Shown here: positions 28,901 to 37,194 of the stretch, in pieces | Numbering within the stretch: the stretch's first letter is position 1 | Layout of the letters: each line of letters opens with the position of its first letter | Origin: Paenalicyclobacillus ferrooxydans | GTDB lineage: Bacteria > Bacillota > Bacilli > Alicyclobacillales > Alicyclobacillaceae | Length of the DNA stretch: 64,000 nt | Assembly: GCF_001399675.1 (NCBI RefSeq) | Contig: NZ_LJCO01000008.1 | Coordinates: 62,001-126,000, forward strand | Direction of reading: 5' to 3' | Notes under the pieces: model-generated | Told to the model about the DNA's origin: nothing | What the model saw: the letters and a program-made list of their open reading frames with translations, nothing else | Database searches by the model: none | Program-made: the position numbers and the translations under genes

Positions 28901-29463
28901 CCTATCCCGGCTTTGAGAGATTGCCAGCAGAATACTTTGACCCTTGGATGAATGGAATTCAAGAAGTTTTCGACGAACTTGTGAATAACGAACGCAAATA
29001 CGAGCGTGAGAACAACACCTCGTTACGCTTGCTGGATCAAATCGGGGATTGGGTTCAATCGGAACTTGGAAAGGTACGAGGTTGCGAACCTAAACGGCTT
29101 GTCAGTGGTGTTGAAGAACCCGTAATCCCGTCTTACTACATCGGGGCACTTACTACTGTGAATGGGGTAAAGTGCATCGGGTTATACAAGATGCGTCTGG
29201 AGGATTTTGTGAACGGCAAATACAAAAAATCATTGCGTGCGTTGATCCCGGAGTGGGAAGAAGCAGAGGTTTTGGTGAAAGACAAAGACCAAACAACTCG
29301 AAAGGTTAATAAAATTGACCCTGTTGAGAAGAAGCCGTTTGGGAAAACGTTGGTATTTTCACTTGAATCGCTCGGCCTTGATGATTTGGATGGCGGCGAC
29401 GAAGGCCAGCAGCAGAGAGATGAAAGTAATCATCAGTCGGTTGAAAGTGACAACGACATCTAA
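25945..29463 (+). CDS. Replication protein: primase-polymerase plus DUF927 helicase-like
   Basis: A 1172-residue protein. The N-terminal third is a bifunctional primase/polymerase domain (FRLLPVNSMKNG, GKHPRILAWQDN, WVLDIDNHKNG with acidic metal ligands, VKTGGGGLHIYFAWP, IDVRGDGGYVVVPPA). A PriCT-like region with Cys and His (RSCHRAQADHPLEQCENCPLF) follows. The C-terminal half is a DUF927 ATPase-like domain (CAEIVSAKTTIGKSKTLEFAIAPWANPD, GFVEGQQLND, LGDGGTRLLGAKTGG). Such proteins start replication of plasmids and integrative elements. GTG 25945 is chosen because GGAGGG lies 6 bp upstream. The following intergenic region holds an 11-copy hexamer cluster. Confidence 0.88.
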   Translation: MTADHDNHPHIQFTPDVSGNASGSRPTSLEFFSKHGFRLLPVNSMKNGLCTCGRGPDCPEKSRGKHPRILAWQDNATTDLIQLAKWKKQWPDTNWALACGPESKVWVLDIDNHKNGYESLARLEEKVGTLRGNTVMVKTGGGGLHIYFAWPTDGSLITNKVDLKEYEGIDVRGDGGYVVVPPALHRSGNRYKWLEGLDPDSITLAQAPQALIELIKTSEEYVRSGKPKDTRPWDNVPDEVIREKAPALCARIEYFTSEAGANDVSYEDWVALASWAHAMTDEDSVFHDWSSVDKDRYSKRDTGRKWKDTNDMAPRSCHRAQADHPLEQCENCPLFELDKNPSYHVRVAYNRELSKPGPFGAPPPNLELLEQRRKAHQKEREAYMEALQVVNEVAAAGMEATAPKIDVTEDNEGEYSSTKEAGQAHEEPGAGQGRAKFKVYDNLEPYLEQSLALAEQLKNGDDPFNLMPEVARVLAAIKRLAPTRYNAEHTRIMSAECDGRPKGQKARYTTKTIDQAVKSATENEVNHLMSHRGTVGDYWPDAPVAHHHLPIAEGFGCSDDGVSKVVMVGNGVAQEEVSGQPVYVAAPRLNISTGETQMVIMHRTRYAGWQEITELPSVATNPYSVRKLADKSLSVLNAPHMAEYINKCNDLVVNTFGEAPGLQTERLGLHLTTDDEDSDEKDNVTFVWLDKSVGAKKITPAPQSGTRSFMSNYRPKGSADVEMNGVFGVLRNFPKTAFAFGVMASAFLVRAARESKAIEFYGFCAEIVSAKTTIGKSKTLEFAIAPWANPDVIRPLDGTSFGVGEVLHAMSDLPVGFVEGQQLNDNTKGTADAQRILHALGDGGTRLLGAKTGGIRNSNQLHTTVMMANNASVLPDSADDGPRARLLPVNPLIPPGDEFIAQQVDSFAELFAGNHGHGGRALVEGFLADCDGNWKKFKDKVNADLKAEIAQIKVPQLSGDLARRVSRRRKLVGLARLGFKYLIHYAYPGFERLPAEYFDPWMNGIQEVFDELVNNERKYERENNTSLRLLDQIGDWVQSELGKVRGCEPKRLVSGVEEPVIPSYYIGALTTVNGVKCIGLYKMRLEDFVNGKYKKSLRALIPEWEEAEVLVKDKDQTTRKVNKIDPVEKKPFGKTLVFSLESLGLDDLDGGDEGQQQRDESNHQSVESDNDI

Positions 29464-29535
29464 ACCCAAAGCCCTCAAGCCCGCACGAATATTCACGGTG
29501 CGGGTCTTTCTTTTCTACGATTTTAACAGCACTTG

Positions 29536-29884
29536 TCAGGGACACCGATAGGGACATTTTGGAGTGGAATAGGGACATGCAGGGACATCCCAAATAACAT
29601 GCGATCTACGGAGACATGGACGAGCGGGCTATTTTGTCGCAATGTCCCTATGTCCCTGAATTTTTCCGGGATGTATGTCTATGTATCTATTTTTTAATTT
29701 GTTCATTGATAGGGATGTAACTCTGTGAAAAAGAGATTTCGCACTTTATGTATAGTGATTGCAGTAGGGACATAGGGACATTGATCTGAAAATCCTTATA
29801 TAGTGCGACTTTCTAGGCATTTTCATGTCCCTGCATGTCCCTAAAATGAGGGTAAATGTTCCTATTCTAGTGCCAAATGTCCCT
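29536..29884. repeat. Cluster of 11 GGGACA(T) motifs, candidate replication origin
   Basis: GGGACA occurs at 29539, 29551, 29572, 29582, 29767 and 29775 on the plus strand, and as TGTCCC at 29643, 29651, 29826, 29836 and 29878; ten of the eleven extend to GGGACAT. They come in groups: four direct, two inverted, two direct, three inverted. The array begins 75 bp after the replication-protein stop and encloses an AT-rich stretch near 29685-29760. Spacing of 8-21 bp suggests cooperative protein binding. Iterons of the upstream replication protein are the most likely reading. Confidence 0.7.
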
Positions 29885-30307
29885 GCTCTGTGAGCGGCTT
29901 TTTTTGAATTGCAATCACTGACACATTCCCCCGTAACTCTGCACCCCTTTCTCCGCCGCTCCATCTCCATGCAACCCTGCCATGCCATTACCCCAGAACT
30001 GCCGCCGTCGCACCACTCCTGCCCTGCGATTGCACATGCCACCCCCAGAATCCCCGCCCGGAACGCGGAAATCTGCATCGCGCCCTAATTCACCGCCACC
30101 CGGAACCCCGCGTCCGCCAAGGACTGTTTCCTACTCCTTGCAACCCCGTGATCCCTGTAAGCCTCGAAGCATCGCGCGGAAGGGAGAGAACCACTGTTCA
30201 CGTTTACTCACAGCGACCCGCAGACCCGCACGCGGCAAGGACTCGTCACCGGGTCATCGAGTATGCAAAGGAACATTTTTGCGGAACTGAAATTCTTTAT
30301 AAATGCC
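29885..30307. other. C-rich intergenic stretch
   Basis: From about 29925 to 30240 the plus strand is strongly C-rich and G-poor in runs (many CCCC and CCGCC), unlike the genes around it. ORFs in it are proline- and arginine-rich by composition only and I do not call them. A strand-asymmetric region next to repeats could be part of a replication origin or a structured RNA on the minus strand. Confidence 0.5.
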
Positions 30308-30336
30308 TTGACGTGGCAACATCTGGGTTGTATTAT
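30308..30336 (+). promoter_or_regulatory. Sigma-A-type promoter
   Basis: TTGACG (30308-30313), 17-bp spacer, TATTAT (30331-30336), 52 bp before the GTG of the next gene. Likely promoter of the 30388-32312 operon. Confidence 0.65.
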
Positions 30337-30387
30337 GTATTTAACTAGAAATATATTTCCTTACAAATGACAAGGAAGTGAACGGAC

Positions 30388-31107
30388 GTGTCTCTAATTG
30401 ATCTGGATCGTGCAATCATTCGCACTGGAGGCAAATTTGACTCTATGGTGGAGCGTTGCTACTACCGCCCAGTAGAGCGCGAGGCGTTAGTTTTTCCAAT
30501 CTGTGCGCTAATCCCCGGAGACGCTTTGTACCAATGTCGCGGAGAGGACGCGGTACTTGCGTTTCTGACGCTTTCACCGTATCCACAACTGAACTCGCAA
30601 ACGAGGCTTGAAAAACGGTTTGCCGCATGCGTTCACGCGGCGGAAGGACACGCCTACCGGGGCGAAGCAATCAGCGTTGTAGTCGGCGACTGCGTGTATA
30701 TGGACAACCATGATGGGAAAGCTGTCTCACCGTTTCTATACGATGCTAGTAACGAGAGAACGCTTCTTGCATCATTGGTCGCAAATGGCGACCTGAAACT
30801 TTGGGAACGCGCAGACAGTAGAATTCTCCGAGGCCGTCGAGCCGACGCACAAATCATGAATAGGTCATGTAGCAATTGTGTGTTCCGCAGACAGACAGGC
30901 TCCATCGGGAGCGCGAATTACGACCGCTGGTGCCACTTGGACTTGCTTGCATTGGATGTGGATCGAGCAAAGTCCTGTGCAAGTTACCGGGCCGCAGAGC
31001 AAAGACCAAGTGACAGGTTTGTTCGCATTAAGGCCGACGACATCTGGATTCCACCGTTTGCAGAACGTCCACAAGGGCCGTTTTCAGTGGCTGCAAACGA
31101 TAAATGA
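30388..31107 (+). CDS. Element protein of unknown function with a Cys cluster
   Basis: A 239-residue soluble protein, not recognised. The C-terminal third holds CSNCVFRR...WCHLDLLALDVDRAKSCASYR, four to five Cys with one His in the order CxxC-C-C, which could bind a metal or an iron-sulfur cluster. GTG start with CAAGGAAGTGAACGG upstream. First gene of a tight cluster with an RHH-type and a replication-relaxation protein (gaps of 12 bp and overlap of 4 bp), so a part in plasmid-type replication or maintenance is likely. Confidence 0.7.
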   Translation: MSLIDLDRAIIRTGGKFDSMVERCYYRPVEREALVFPICALIPGDALYQCRGEDAVLAFLTLSPYPQLNSQTRLEKRFAACVHAAEGHAYRGEAISVVVGDCVYMDNHDGKAVSPFLYDASNERTLLASLVANGDLKLWERADSRILRGRRADAQIMNRSCSNCVFRRQTGSIGSANYDRWCHLDLLALDVDRAKSCASYRAAEQRPSDRFVRIKADDIWIPPFAERPQGPFSVAANDK

Positions 31108-31119
31108 GGTGACATCAAC

Positions 31120-31560
31120 GTGATGGAGAAACGAAAGCGAGGCAGACCGCCGAAAGACCCTTCCGGGCGGCGCGTTGCAAAGATAAGCACCTATGTCTCG
31201 GATGAAGTTGCAGACGCATTAAGGGCTGAGTCCGACGTTCGCGGGATGACGATCTCAGAACTAGTTGCAACGGTATTGGAAGGGCACGTTTTTAGTGACA
31301 AAAAAGACGTACAACTTCCACCGGTTCCACGCGATGCGATATACGCAGTCATCATGGCTTTGGCGGACGAGGGATTGATTCTTGGTGCGAATGTGTCACC
31401 AAAAACAATACCTAAAACAATAAGTAGTGCGAAATTGTCACCACAAACCTCACTCCCTTCTACGACGGGCGCAAAAGCAGAGGAACAGCGTGACGATGAT
31501 AGCGGGTCGAATGTAGCACCAAGCACGAAACGAAGAGGCAAAGGAGGCGAGGACACATGA
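31120..31560 (+). CDS. Ribbon-helix-helix-like DNA-binding protein
   Basis: A 146-residue protein. The N terminus is a basic stretch (KRKRGRPPKDPSGRR, AT-hook-like) followed by KISTYVSDEVADALRAESDVRGMTISELVATVLEG, the strand-helix-helix pattern of CopG/MobC-type proteins. The rest is a polar, Ser/Thr-rich tail. RHH proteins of this size act as accessory factors at plasmid transfer origins or as copy-number regulators. It overlaps the next gene by 4 bp. Confidence 0.72.
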   Translation: MMEKRKRGRPPKDPSGRRVAKISTYVSDEVADALRAESDVRGMTISELVATVLEGHVFSDKKDVQLPPVPRDAIYAVIMALADEGLILGANVSPKTIPKTISSAKLSPQTSLPSTTGAKAEEQRDDDSGSNVAPSTKRRGKGGEDT

Positions 31561-32312
31561 TCTTGAATTGGGCCGACGGTCAATACACGGACACTGAAAA
31601 AATTGTAGGAGCAATCTATGACGCAGGGTGCATACGCCGCTCAGATTTGATGGAAATCCTCGAATGGAAGCGCAGCAAGACTGATGCGCATCTTCTCAAA
31701 TTGAGACAGCGTGAAATGCTTATCACAAGGCGTGATCACCGTTCTGAGACTGTCTACATGCTTGCGGAAAACGGCGTTCGGTTTGCCCAACAGCTAGTCG
31801 GCTTTGACGGCAAAGTAATCACGATGGAAGCTCAAATTTCGCACCAGTTGGGAGTCAACGACATTTTGATGCGGTTTATCCGTGCTTACGGGCGCGATGG
31901 AGTCAAGTGGTATTCGACCAGAGAGGCATCGGACGAGCTTTTTAATTTTAGGAGCATGGTCGGACAATCGGACAGAGACATTCGCACCAACTACATCCGC
32001 CCTGACGCTTTGATATTGACCCCGAATGATTACATCTTCTGGATCGAATACGACAATGCGACGGAATCTAGCAGGCAGATCAGAAAGAAGTACATGCTAT
32101 ACATCCAAAATCTTTCAGTAATCGACGAAGTGACCTATGGAGAGATGCGCCGAGTTGTATGGATTTCCCCTAGCGTAGAACGAACCCGCTGGCTTGAAGC
32201 CAGGTGGAACGAGGTCAAGGAAAAGAGAAATACGAACGTGGAAATGCGCTTTTTTGTTGCAGGGGAAGAGACACACGATCTTGCAGGGATCAAGGTGCAG
32301 CAAACAGTGTAA
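31557..32312 (+). CDS. Replication-relaxation family protein
   Basis: A 251-residue protein of the replication-relaxation family. The N-terminal winged helix reads DTEKIVGAIYDAGCIRRSDLMEILEWKRSKTDAHLLKLRQREMLITRR; the C-terminal part has the endonuclease-like core with RPDALILTPNDYIFWIEYDNATESSRQIRKKY, an acidic D..E pattern typical of the family. Found on plasmids and integrative elements of Firmicutes and Actinobacteria with an ill-defined DNA-processing role. ATG start overlaps the RHH gene stop. Confidence 0.78.
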   Translation: MILNWADGQYTDTEKIVGAIYDAGCIRRSDLMEILEWKRSKTDAHLLKLRQREMLITRRDHRSETVYMLAENGVRFAQQLVGFDGKVITMEAQISHQLGVNDILMRFIRAYGRDGVKWYSTREASDELFNFRSMVGQSDRDIRTNYIRPDALILTPNDYIFWIEYDNATESSRQIRKKYMLYIQNLSVIDEVTYGEMRRVVWISPSVERTRWLEARWNEVKEKRNTNVEMRFFVAGEETHDLAGIKVQQTV

Positions 32313-32567
32313 CAACGATACACCGATCAGCGGATCAAAGAACCAAGGCCAATCCAAGAACCAAAGAGGGCCGAAAACTAAACCGCCGGAGGCGGTAGAT
32401 TGTCTCTGAGAGAACCAAGTTCCGAAGGAACTATAAGCGGCTCAACGGCTAAAAAGGATAGCGTACCAAGCGGATTCGGGGCCAAATTTGGATTGGCACC
32501 GAATTGATACCGAACATTTACCGATTTTTGTCATACAGCACACCAATGAATAAGGAGAGTGGATTCA
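32313..32567. other. Intergenic region with TTTTTGTCATACA motif
   Basis: This 255-bp gap holds the first copy of the motif TTTTTGTCATACAGCA at 32525-32540, 12 bp before the ribosome site of the next gene. Short hairpins (CCGCCGGAGGCGG, GTTCCGAAGGAAC) lie near 32380 and 32420. No gene was seen. Confidence 0.55.
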
Positions 32568-34049
32568 ATGACTCGAAATAGCGTTCTTTCGGCACTTTCA
32601 GGAGTTTTAGCAGTCGGAGCAGTGTTGGCATCGTTGCCAGTCGCTGCGGATGCTGCAACAGGTGGTAGTTACATCTACTACAACACGGAGATTTACGCCA
32701 ACGGACAACAAATCTCACAGCCTAAGCATATTGCTACTCGCGATTGGTTTGGTGGCCCGAATGGTGCTGTGACGAGTTTCTTGCCTTTTTACTACACCGA
32801 CCAAGCACTGGCGGACATGGGCATCAAAACGACTTGGAACGGCACAAACGGAATCCTCAATCTGCAAGTCCCGGCAGGCACTACGGTTAATTACCCAACC
32901 AACGTGACTCCCGTTGCAATCACACCAAACACGATGGCAATCCAAATTAACGGGCGGGCTGTGACATTCGCGCCGCGCATCGCCTATTTCGACGCTGGAA
33001 CCAATATTACGACGAGCTTTATCCCTGTTTACTATTTGCAAAAGGCTTTGTCTTACGCTGGCATCACTGCTAACTGGAATGGGGCTGACTGGACTATGGT
33101 ATCCCAGTCCCAAACGTCCAATGGAACGGGTGGAGCAACCAAGTTACAAGCGGCATTGGACTTTGCTCAAGCATTGGGGATCAAGACCGCTCCAAGCGGG
33201 CAGAATCCTTATTCGGACGTGAGTTCGGCAGATTCAAGCGTGATCAGCAAACTGAGTAGTGATTTCCATTACGCCGTCCCGGATTCGTTTGGAGAAACTA
33301 TCGACACTGGTTCGTCCTTGTTTCAGCCGGATAGCAGCAGTAAGTTTGGCGCAAACGATCCGATCACCACACAGCAGATCGATTACGCATACATGGTCTA
33401 CAGCGGTATTAAGCCTTCGCAAATGCAAAACTTACCGGGTGGTGCGACCGGGATGGCGAACCTGATTGGGTTGAACAAGGGACTGCCGAGCAGCGGGGTC
33501 TTATCATCAGCGGACTTGCAGACGATGACAAAGAACCTCGAAACACTGCAAAAAGGCTACACAGACCTTGGTTCTGGAAAGTACCAGCTTGTGTATTGCC
33601 CCACTCCGGAGATTGCAAGCGGTTTTAACGGCGGAATATCTCAATCCAAGTGGCAGTCAGATGTTTCCCAAATAGTCAAAGAGTACGACGCATCTACCGT
33701 CACTGTTGGAAATGGAGTAGTGATTACTTCAATTCCGGGGCTAAATGATGCTGGTTACAACACCACATCAGGTAACTTTCCTGTAATTGACGGCAACGGT
33801 GGGGCATCAATTACGAGTAGCGAGTACAGCTTGGACGGCGGAAAGTTGTGGCAAACGGCACAAAGTGCCTACGGGTACTCAAGCCTAGACCCGGCCAACG
33901 GGGGCACCTCAAATCCACCGTCAGAAGTGCTCTTGCGTAACTCGCAGGGTAGTAGCGTTGAGTACGGATACCTCTTCAATGGTAGTTGGTACACGTTTGC
34001 GTCTGAAATTGCCACCGGAACGGCGACTGGTGGGCTTTTAATTCAGTAA
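32568..34049 (+). CDS. Secreted protein with two stalk-like domains
   Basis: A 493-residue protein with a signal peptide (VLSALSGVLAVGAVLASLPVAADA, cleavage after about residue 28). Two copies of a copper-amine-oxidase N-terminal-like stalk domain follow (YANGQQISQPKHIAT...FYYTDQALADMGIKTTWNG and INGRAVTFAPRIAYF...YYLQKALSYAGITANWNG), then a region of alternating Ser/Asp that resembles S-layer homology repeats (PYSDVSSADSSVISKLS) and a beta-rich C terminus. It is probably cell-surface attached. ATG 32568 follows AAGGAGA by 9 bp. First of a run of exported proteins (32.6-37.2 kb). Confidence 0.75.
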   Translation: MTRNSVLSALSGVLAVGAVLASLPVAADAATGGSYIYYNTEIYANGQQISQPKHIATRDWFGGPNGAVTSFLPFYYTDQALADMGIKTTWNGTNGILNLQVPAGTTVNYPTNVTPVAITPNTMAIQINGRAVTFAPRIAYFDAGTNITTSFIPVYYLQKALSYAGITANWNGADWTMVSQSQTSNGTGGATKLQAALDFAQALGIKTAPSGQNPYSDVSSADSSVISKLSSDFHYAVPDSFGETIDTGSSLFQPDSSSKFGANDPITTQQIDYAYMVYSGIKPSQMQNLPGGATGMANLIGLNKGLPSSGVLSSADLQTMTKNLETLQKGYTDLGSGKYQLVYCPTPEIASGFNGGISQSKWQSDVSQIVKEYDASTVTVGNGVVITSIPGLNDAGYNTTSGNFPVIDGNGGASITSSEYSLDGGKLWQTAQSAYGYSSLDPANGGTSNPPSEVLLRNSQGSSVEYGYLFNGSWYTFASEIATGTATGGLLIQ

Positions 34050-34060
34050 AATTCAACAAT

Positions 34061-34103
34061 CAAAAGCGGTCACTTCGCTTATGCGGGGTGGCCGCTTTTG
34101 TCG
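34061..34103 (+). terminator. Terminator after the stalk-domain protein
   Basis: AAAAGCGG(T)CAC and GTGGCCGCTTTT form a stem around TTCGCTTATGCGGG. Its 3' arm runs into the second GTCGTAC motif, so terminator and next promoter overlap. Confidence 0.7.
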
Positions 34104-34153
34104 TACAGAACCGGGATTCGTGAAGAAGATTACTCGGAAAGGAAGTGATACCT

Positions 34154-36301
34154 GTGCGTGGACAACATCGCAAACAAAACGGGTTTGTGGCAATAGCACA
34201 CTCTAAACCTGCTATGTATGCACTTGTCGTTCTGGTTCTAGGCGGTGGGGCGTTGTACTTGTCGAAAACCTCCTATGCTGCGAATACTCCCGGAACAGGC
34301 GTATATGTAGGCACACCCGGCACCTATGATTCAAGTGGAGTGATACAAGGCGGTTCGACATTGGCTCTTCAACCCAACTCCGCCCAACCACAGGGGTATT
34401 TGCAAAGCGCAAACAATGCGCTGTTTTCTTTCGCAAAGGACTATGTAGTGATAAACAACAACGGAAATCTGATTGACACAAACCTACTTCATTTGGATGA
34501 AACCCAACGTGGCGGGGTCAAAATCAGTTCCGACAACGGCTATCTTTACACCTCTGAGTCAAGTTCAAACGGATCGGAGGACGAAATCACAGACTGGGGC
34601 ACGGAATTAAACGCGAATGCGTCCTACCTGCAAAACCTTTATCAATCTGGCCAATTGGAACAAGCTGTGTATATGGTCAAAGGGACGAATCAAGGTGAAC
34701 GACTGGTCGATCTTTCCGACCTAGTGCAAGAATCCGGCGCGGCTTTTGAGGATGGAAACTACATTAAGTACGGCAAGGACTACGGCTATCACTACATCAT
34801 GGCAACGCAGCCGCCGCAGGCACAGTTGGTCATCCCTAAAACCACGGTCAATCCCGGAGGAACCTTGAAGTGGTACGACGAGGCTGCATTGCAGTCGTAT
34901 AACGAGACGGGGTTCCACCTTGAATATGTACAAGTCAAGGACTCAAATGGTCAAGATGTGACCAGCCAGTGGGAACAAGGAATGAACGGTGGTGGCACTG
35001 TTGGTGGCACTGAAAATCTTGTAGGGAACCCCGGATATGCGACAACTCATCAGCAGGCTCCATACAGCGGCGGGCCGCAGATGACCGCTGTAATGGGTGG
35101 AGGAACAACGAGTACCACCCTAAAACCAACATGGGAGACGTGGGCTGATTCTACGAACATCGGTAGTTCCCAATCTAGCCCGCAATTTATTGACAACCCT
35201 TGGGCAAGCGTCAGGCCGAATCAGGTCAAAGTTCCATCCGATGCGTCTGGCAAGTACACCATGACCCTTTTCGTGAGCGATTGGTATGGCCGTGTGGCGC
35301 AGGCATCAGCGACTTTCACTGTCAGTGGAACTCCGCAAGGGGGAGGGAATCCTTCACCGCCTCCACCGCCACCTCCGGGAAACAGTGGCTTATGCCCCGC
35401 TCCATATGATTCATCCGAGGCTTGGAGCAGCGACGGAAATGGCGCAGAAACGCTCTCATGGGTCTACAACGTGCCAACACCGCAATATCGCAACACCAAA
35501 AACGGGCCAGTGTTCGTCGGTTGTAAAGACATTACAACGCCTATGAGCCACACGTACAACTGGACTTTGAATCAGGGTCAAATCACCGGATTGAGTTATG
35601 ATCCAGGGACACCTAGCCTTATGTATCTTCCAACGTCAAACGCTGAGTCATGGGCGGTTCAAGCCAATGGCAAATCGTTTTGGAAATCCCTGCTATCGAG
35701 TCACGGTTGGGATGGATTCGAGAATTCTAGCCCTACAGCCTCACAGGTTTCCGGCACTTACACTATAAACGGAGTAGGCGGTTATCACACCTACGGCCCC
35801 GGTGAAGGTTCGAAGCCTTGGGCGTGGTCGAGACCGGGAGCAGGGTTCGGTTGGAGAATGCGTTGGACGGGTTCGCCGCACAGTTTACCCACCAGCGGTA
35901 CGGTAACTTTCACAATGCGAAACCCTGACGGGACGACTCGCACTTGGAAAGAAAAGCTGATAGTCAATTCGGATACCCTCATCACCCAAGGCTCGTCGCT
36001 CATCGGCCTTAATGAGCCACCGCCGCCCGCGTCAGAGTATATCAGTGCTTGGACGCAGGTTCCCAAACACACGACGAGCGGAGTCCAACCAGAACTCGCA
36101 GCGTGGAGCGTGAGTGGAAATACCGCTACGGCATTCAACGAGGGAGCGCACATCTCTGCGACCATCACCATCGTTACACAACACGCCGGGAACATTACTC
36201 AAACTGAGGACAACATAATCGCGCTCTACAGTTTTCCAGCGTGGTTTTTCAACCAAATCAAGAGTACCACCGTCGCAGGTCAGACATACTCCAACCAGTA
36301 A
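34154..36301 (+). CDS. Large exported protein with proline-rich hinge
   Basis: A 715-residue protein with one N-terminal hydrophobic segment (MYALVVLVLGGGALYLSKTSYA) as signal or anchor. The middle contains a Pro-rich hinge (NPSPPPPPPPGNSGL, about residue 412) between two beta-rich regions; the N-terminal half includes a CARDB/Ig-like end (KYTMTLFVSDWYGRVAQASATFTVSGT). No catalytic motif was seen. GTG 34154 is preferred (GGAAAGGAAG upstream); GTG 34145 is in frame. It belongs with the neighbouring lipoprotein and VirB6-like protein. Confidence 0.68.
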   Translation: MRGQHRKQNGFVAIAHSKPAMYALVVLVLGGGALYLSKTSYAANTPGTGVYVGTPGTYDSSGVIQGGSTLALQPNSAQPQGYLQSANNALFSFAKDYVVINNNGNLIDTNLLHLDETQRGGVKISSDNGYLYTSESSSNGSEDEITDWGTELNANASYLQNLYQSGQLEQAVYMVKGTNQGERLVDLSDLVQESGAAFEDGNYIKYGKDYGYHYIMATQPPQAQLVIPKTTVNPGGTLKWYDEAALQSYNETGFHLEYVQVKDSNGQDVTSQWEQGMNGGGTVGGTENLVGNPGYATTHQQAPYSGGPQMTAVMGGGTTSTTLKPTWETWADSTNIGSSQSSPQFIDNPWASVRPNQVKVPSDASGKYTMTLFVSDWYGRVAQASATFTVSGTPQGGGNPSPPPPPPPGNSGLCPAPYDSSEAWSSDGNGAETLSWVYNVPTPQYRNTKNGPVFVGCKDITTPMSHTYNWTLNQGQITGLSYDPGTPSLMYLPTSNAESWAVQANGKSFWKSLLSSHGWDGFENSSPTASQVSGTYTINGVGGYHTYGPGEGSKPWAWSRPGAGFGWRMRWTGSPHSLPTSGTVTFTMRNPDGTTRTWKEKLIVNSDTLITQGSSLIGLNEPPPPASEYISAWTQVPKHTTSGVQPELAAWSVSGNTATAFNEGAHISATITIVTQHAGNITQTEDNIIALYSFPAWFFNQIKSTTVAGQTYSNQ

Positions 36302-36309
36302 AGAGTGCA

Positions 36310-36347
36310 AAGAGCGTTCGGCAATCGCCGGACGCTTAATTTTTTGC
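36310..36347 (+). terminator. Terminator after the large exported protein
   Basis: GCGTTCGGC and GCCGGACGC pair around AATC and are followed by TTAATTTTTT. Confidence 0.75.
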
Positions 36348-36412
36348 ACGGAAAACCGCGTGGGAGCCGTTTTTGTCATACAGCAGAGGTTCATGTAAAG
36401 GGAGGTTTTTTG

Positions 36413-37159
36413 ATGATGACAAAACGACTAATCGCATTGAGTGTAATTGCAGTCAGTGCGGTTTTTGGGCTAGCGGGTTGCGCAACAACAACTCAAACAC
36501 CTGTAACAGCGACACAACCTCAAACAAAAACCGCACACATCACATCCACTGGTCACGCGGTCAACCTCAACGTGCGAACCGGGACGCGGGACAATGGCAT
36601 CGCACAAGTGACGATGCTCGGCTCCAACAGCGAGTATCAGTATGCTGTGCCCGTGTCCGATGGAAGCATCCATGCAACACTCACTATTCCGTGGGATGGC
36701 AAGACAAACATCGGGGTCATTGAAGGCTCCAAGATGGTCGCTAACAGTGGTGTAACGGTGTCGGGCCAAGCCCTGTCAGAACAACAACTAGACCTACTGC
36801 CATCGTATCTCATGGACTCCAATATTCAGACCGTAGCCCAACAAGCCCATACCATCGCATCCAGTGTAACTACGCAAGGTATGAAGCGGAATCAGGCTCT
36901 CGCATCTGCGTCGATGCAGTGGGTTAGGCAGCACATCCGCACTGCAAACCAAGGCCAAACCGCACGGGCCGATCAGACGCTCCAAAGTAGAAGTGCCAAT
37001 CAAGCCTCTCGGACAGCGTTGGCAGTCGCGCTTCTTCGGGCGAACAACATCCCGGCGAAAGCAGTGCAAAAGCAAGAGAACCAAGACGGACTGTACGGAA
37101 CCAGCTACTCGGTGTCTGCGTGGATTAGCGGTAAATGGACAAACATCGGAACCCCCTAA
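36413..37159 (+). CDS. Lipoprotein with degenerate transglutaminase-like domain
   Basis: A 248-residue lipoprotein: lipobox VFGLAGCATT with Cys at about residue 23. The C terminus resembles the transglutaminase core: ADQTLQSRSANQASRTALAVALLRANNIPAKAVQ matches the helix that normally starts with the catalytic Cys, and YSVSAWISGKWTNIGTP matches the His-Asp strands. The Cys, His and Asp are replaced, so I infer a catalytically inactive binding domain. ATG 36413 follows AAAGGGAGG. The motif TTTTTGTCATACAGCA lies 27 bp upstream of the site. The CDS ends 35 bp before the VirB6-like gene. Confidence 0.68.
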   Translation: MMTKRLIALSVIAVSAVFGLAGCATTTQTPVTATQPQTKTAHITSTGHAVNLNVRTGTRDNGIAQVTMLGSNSEYQYAVPVSDGSIHATLTIPWDGKTNIGVIEGSKMVANSGVTVSGQALSEQQLDLLPSYLMDSNIQTVAQQAHTIASSVTTQGMKRNQALASASMQWVRQHIRTANQGQTARADQTLQSRSANQASRTALAVALLRANNIPAKAVQKQENQDGLYGTSYSVSAWISGKWTNIGTP

Positions 37160-37194
37160 CCGGGGGTTTTTCACTCTGACAGGAGGTACAAAGT

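Noticed and set aside
29746-30290. ORFs of 102-110 codons over the GGGACAT array and C-rich region
   Set aside because: Composition-driven Pro/Arg-rich products that cross the repeat array; no ribosome site or domain.
32525-36385. Sigma-E promoters before the exported genes
   Set aside because: CATACA fits the sigma-E -10, but no ATATT-type -35 is found at the right distance in most copies; reported only as a shared motif.
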